The position numbers were made by a program, and so were the translations under genes. Shown here one piece after another: positions 24,099-26,663 of a stretch of DNA of 26,663 bases. The stretch comes from Firmicutes bacterium UBA6132 (GTDB lineage Bacteria > Bacillota_A > Clostridia > Tissierellales > Sedimentibacteraceae): the NCBI GenBank assembly GCA_002435835.1, contig DIVM01000333.1:972-27634 (forward strand), in the 5' to 3' direction. Each line of letters opens with the position of its first letter. Position 1 is the first letter of the stretch. The notes under the pieces were generated by a model. It saw nothing but the letters and a program-made list of their open reading frames with translations. It did no database searches and was not told the DNA's origin.

Positions 24099-24998
24099 TT
24101 AACTTATAAGTGATTTGAAAAAATCACTATTAATATAATTTTTTATATGCTCATCCAGAATTTCCAATGATTTTAAGTTTCTTGGAAGAGGATTTCTGTT
24201 TGTAATTTTAAAACAAACGCGATCTGGGGGTGCATCTTCTATTTCTGATATTTTGATAGGTTTTTCTCTCATTAATGTTTTAGCAACTGAAATAGGAACA
24301 ACGGACCAAAAATCAGGAACATCTAAAAATGCTCTAAGCAATGATATGGTATCAACTGTTGAATTTTCCTTTTTGCTACTGTCCCACCAATAATCATGCC
24401 ATGCTTGAAAGCTTGGGCCTCGATTAAGACATATTTCACTTTTAGGATCTAAGTCTTTAGGATGTACGCTGTTAGCTAAGTTTGAATCAATAGATGAAAT
24501 AAGTATGAATCTTTCGCTAAATAAAGGTTTGCTTATAATATTTTTAGATGGCACTTCCCACGAAACAAATCCTAAATCAGTTTCGTAATTCTCTATGAAA
24601 TTATGGATAGTTACGGTCCAATGTGTACCTACATTGAGAATTAATGGCGAATCACTTCTTAAAACTTTTTTATAAAATTCAGAAAAAACGCATGTATTTA
24701 AACTATCAACACTTGCAATTTTAAGTTTGTACAAAGAATTTTGTGTTTTCCAATCATTTGTGTCTTTTAATATGGATTTCCACTTATGCGCAATATTAAT
24801 AAATTCTTCGCCTTTAACTGTGAGTGTTATATAACCTTTTCCTTGCTCGCGCTGAATGAGATTTATACCAAGCTCCTGTTCTAAGGATTTTATGCGGTAG
24901 CTGATGGTAGACTGAGCTAAAAAAAGCTCTTCTGCTGTTTTGGTAAAGTTTCTTGTTTCAGCCAACTTTAGAAAAGTTTCAATGTTAGAATAATTCAT
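24099..24998 (-). CDS. LysR-family transcriptional regulator
   Basis: Regulator of 299 residues with an N-terminal helix-turn-helix (MNYSNIETFLKLAETRNFTKTAEELFLAQSTISYRIKSLEQELG) and a C-terminal periplasmic-binding-protein-like effector domain. An ATG at 25004 is also in frame, but GGAGG is one base from it and seven bases from the ATG at 24998, so 24998 is preferred. It is divergent from the symporter gene; a strong inverted repeat with the LysR T-N11-A form lies directly upstream, at the right place to activate the symporter and repress itself. Confidence 0.93.
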   Translation of the reverse strand: MNYSNIETFLKLAETRNFTKTAEELFLAQSTISYRIKSLEQELGINLIQREQGKGYITLTVKGEEFINIAHKWKSILKDTNDWKTQNSLYKLKIASVDSLNTCVFSEFYKKVLRSDSPLILNVGTHWTVTIHNFIENYETDLGFVSWEVPSKNIISKPLFSERFILISSIDSNLANSVHPKDLDPKSEICLNRGPSFQAWHDYWWDSSKKENSTVDTISLLRAFLDVPDFWSVVPISVAKTLMREKPIKISEIEDAPPDRVCFKITNRNPLPRNLKSLEILDEHIKNYINSDFFKSLIS

Positions 24999-25014
24999 AT
25001 GCATACCTCCAATG

Positions 25015-25041
25015 TATACTATCGAATTTTTCGATAGTATA
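25015..25041. promoter_or_regulatory. LysR operator between lysR and the symporter
   Basis: TATACTATCGAA and TTCGATAGTATA are perfect 12-base inverted arms around TTT. The centre contains T-N11-A (25022 to 25034). It is centred 65 bases before the start predicted from the promoter at 25058-25086, the usual recognition site position for LysR activators, and it covers the region just upstream of the lysR ribosome site. Confidence 0.75.
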
Positions 25042-25057
25042 CCACGAAAACATTCAT

Positions 25058-25086
25058 TTTACAAATAATAAAAATTTGATTATAAT
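25058..25086 (+). promoter_or_regulatory. promoter of the symporter gene
   Basis: TTTACA (25058-25063) and perfect TATAAT (25081-25086) with a 17-base spacer; start near 25093, leaving a leader of about 85 bases. Confidence 0.65.
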
Positions 25087-25177
25087 TTATATAACGAATT
25101 CGTGATAAAGATTAAAGTCTATGAAAACATTATTATAAGAAATTAAAATAAAATTTAATGTTTGAAAGGAAAAAATT

Positions 25178-26419
25178 ATGGGAAAAAGCAAAAAAATTAA
25201 TTTAAGCACTAAAACATTTATAGGTTTTGGTTTAGGTATTTTACTTGGAGTTATTTTTAAGGAAAAAATAGTGGTTGTTAAACCATTGGGCGATTTATTT
25301 TTAAGGCTTATTAAAATGATAGTTGTGCCACTTGTTTTCTTCTCTATTATAAGTGGAGTTTCAAGTATCGGTGATATACAAAAACTTAAAAGAGTGGGCA
25401 GCAAAACGTTATTATATTTTATTGTAACAACAGTTTTATCTGGTTTAATAGGATTATTTGTTGGAAGAATAATTAAGCCTGGTCAAGGTTTTTCAATGGC
25501 TTCTTTTGAAGGTGCAGCACAAGTTGAAGCGCAAGCAGCTCCGAAAATTACTGATACAATACTTAATATGGTTCCTACTAATATAGTGGAAGCATTATCA
25601 AAAGGTGACTTAATGCAAATAATTGTTTTTGCAGTATTCTTTGGAATTGCAATGACAATTATAGGTAAAAAAGCTGAAATATTTAAAGATATATGCGATA
25701 CTGGTGCTGAAATTATGTACAAATTAACATCAATAGTAATGGAATTTTCACCTATTGGAGTTACAGCATTGATGGCAGCGTCTGTTGGTAAATATGGTGT
25801 AGAGATATTTGGACCTTTAGGAAAATTAATACTGGCAGATTATATTGGACTTGTTCTAATAGTATTAGTAATGTATACAATTATGCTTAAGTTTATTGCA
25901 AAAGTTAGTTTGAAAGATTTCTTTAAATATATAGTAGAAGTATGGGCAGTTACTGCAAGTACTACAAGTAGTTCTGGTACATTACCGGTTACTATCCGAG
26001 TTGCAGAAGAAAAATTTAATGTAAAAGGTGAATTAGCGAGTTTTTCTCTACCACTTGGAGCTACAATGAATATGAATGGAGCTGCTAACTACTTTGCAGT
26101 AGCTGTAATATTTGTTTCGCAAATTTATGGTATAGAAATGTCATTGTTCCAACAGTTTATGATTATTATTCTATCAACTATGATATCTGTTGGTGCTCCT
26201 GGAATACCAGGTGGTGGGATTGTTTTAACGATAATGCTACTTACTACCATGGGACTTCCAATAGATATAGTAGGACCAATTGCAGGTATGTACAGAGTTC
26301 TCGATATGGGACATACAACTCTTAATGTTACAGGTGATGTTGTAAGCACACTTTGTATTGCAAGAACAGAAAATATGTATAAAACAGAAAATGTGAATAA
26401 GAGTTTAGTTAATAATTAA
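25178..26419 (+). CDS. dicarboxylate/amino-acid:cation symporter (DAACS family)
   Basis: Membrane transporter of 413 residues in the GltP/GltPh glutamate transporter family. Recognisable parts: LGILLGVIF in TM1, IKMIVVPLVFFSIISGVSSI in TM3, the serine-rich TSSSGTLPVT of hairpin 1, NMNGAANYF in TM7, SVGAPGIPGGGIV in hairpin 2 and LDMGHTTLNVTGD in TM8. Three key positions differ from GltPh: R397, which binds the side-chain carboxylate, is H379; D312, a sodium ligand, is N300; T314 is A302. D394, N401 and D405 are kept (D376, N383, D387). The substrate is therefore probably an amino acid or organic acid other than aspartate/glutamate, possibly with different ion coupling. AAAGGA precedes the ATG. 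LysR-type control is likely from the upstream operator. Confidence 0.88.
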   Translation: MGKSKKINLSTKTFIGFGLGILLGVIFKEKIVVVKPLGDLFLRLIKMIVVPLVFFSIISGVSSIGDIQKLKRVGSKTLLYFIVTTVLSGLIGLFVGRIIKPGQGFSMASFEGAAQVEAQAAPKITDTILNMVPTNIVEALSKGDLMQIIVFAVFFGIAMTIIGKKAEIFKDICDTGAEIMYKLTSIVMEFSPIGVTALMAASVGKYGVEIFGPLGKLILADYIGLVLIVLVMYTIMLKFIAKVSLKDFFKYIVEVWAVTASTTSSSGTLPVTIRVAEEKFNVKGELASFSLPLGATMNMNGAANYFAVAVIFVSQIYGIEMSLFQQFMIIILSTMISVGAPGIPGGGIVLTIMLLTTMGLPIDIVGPIAGMYRVLDMGHTTLNVTGDVVSTLCIARTENMYKTENVNKSLVNN

Positions 26420-26500
26420 TATAAAAATTAAACATATTAAATATATTTCATTTCAAATAAGAAGATAAAATCTATTTAATAATTTGGAGGTAATTTTAAG

Positions 26501-26663
26501 GTGAATAATGATATAAATATGGGGCAGTTATTTAATGAAGAATTGTCCAAAGAAATAAAAGAAAAATTTTATCACGTAGATTTTGACCCAATATATAATA
26601 CGGAAAGACTTTTCTTTGACAATGCAGGCGGAGCGTTAAGATTAAAATCTGCTAATGATATAT
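26501..26663 (+). CDS. class V aminotransferase-like protein, 5' part
   Basis: Begins with GTG, ten bases after GGAGG (26486-26490), and runs off the window end; about 54 codons are seen. The only recognisable part is RLFFDNAGGALRLKS, which resembles the N-terminal (Y/F)FDNAG motif of PLP-dependent class V aminotransferases (cysteine desulfurase, isopenicillin-epimerase and related enzymes). An ATG at 26519 is a possible later start. No terminator separates it from the symporter 81 bases upstream, so it may act on the substrate the symporter imports. Confidence 0.6.
   Translation, partial: MNNDINMGQLFNEELSKEIKEKFYHVDFDPIYNTERLFFDNAGGALRLKSANDI

Overview
The window is AT-rich DNA from a low-GC Gram-positive anaerobe, most likely a Clostridia / Tissierellales-type amino-acid fermenter (a Sedimentibacter-like organism is a guess, not a demonstrated identity). 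Reasons: the WalRK-YycHI cell-wall stress locus, purine-rich GGAGG-type ribosome sites in front of almost every gene, several TTG and GTG starts, lipoprotein-anchored flavoproteins, and no respiratory-chain genes.

Layout. (1) 1-5801, plus strand: the end of walR, then walK, yycH and yycI, followed by a UDP-GlcNAc enolpyruvyl transferase (murA) where many Firmicutes carry yycJ. (2) 5962-8622: an unassigned transglutaminase-fold protein and a membrane diguanylate cyclase that lacks its inhibitory I-site, closed by a terminator. (3) 8628-10848: a small rhodanese and a CoA-disulfide-reductase-type flavoenzyme with its own rhodanese tail, preceded by a CRP/FNR-like palindrome and closed by a terminator. 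(4) 10888-15515: an IclR regulator divergent from an aminotransferase, arginase and YjiH-type membrane protein operon; two identical palindromes just downstream of that operon's promoter are probable IclR operators. (5) 15533-18253, minus strand: a D-2-hydroxyacid dehydrogenase and a cytoplasmic YwrD-like member of the gamma-glutamyltransferase family. (6) 18254-19076: a decayed patch with an orphan consensus promoter, a transposase relic with internal deletions and a frameshift, and the tail of a lost gene. (7) 19077-21703: a response regulator-PAS-PAS-GGDEF-EAL protein (dead cyclase, intact phosphodiesterase motifs) and a strong terminator. (8) 21771-24070: an exported FMN-plus-FAD reductase resembling urocanate reductase, and a small FMN-binding lipoprotein. 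(9) 24099-26663: a LysR regulator, a divergent amino-acid/dicarboxylate symporter with altered substrate and sodium residues, and the start of a class V aminotransferase-like gene cut by the window edge.

How it fits together. Much of the right half reads as amino-acid catabolism with regulated uptake and disposal of reducing power: arginine cleavage and transamination under an IclR switch, 2-oxoacid reduction by a hydroxyacid dehydrogenase, an externally anchored flavin reductase that could use an organic acid such as urocanate as electron sink, and a LysR-controlled sodium-type symporter next to a PLP enzyme. The most interesting points are the flavoprotein reductase pair, the atypical symporter, and the regulatory palindromes whose spacing to recognisable promoters is close to textbook. 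No rRNA, tRNA or CRISPR array was seen.
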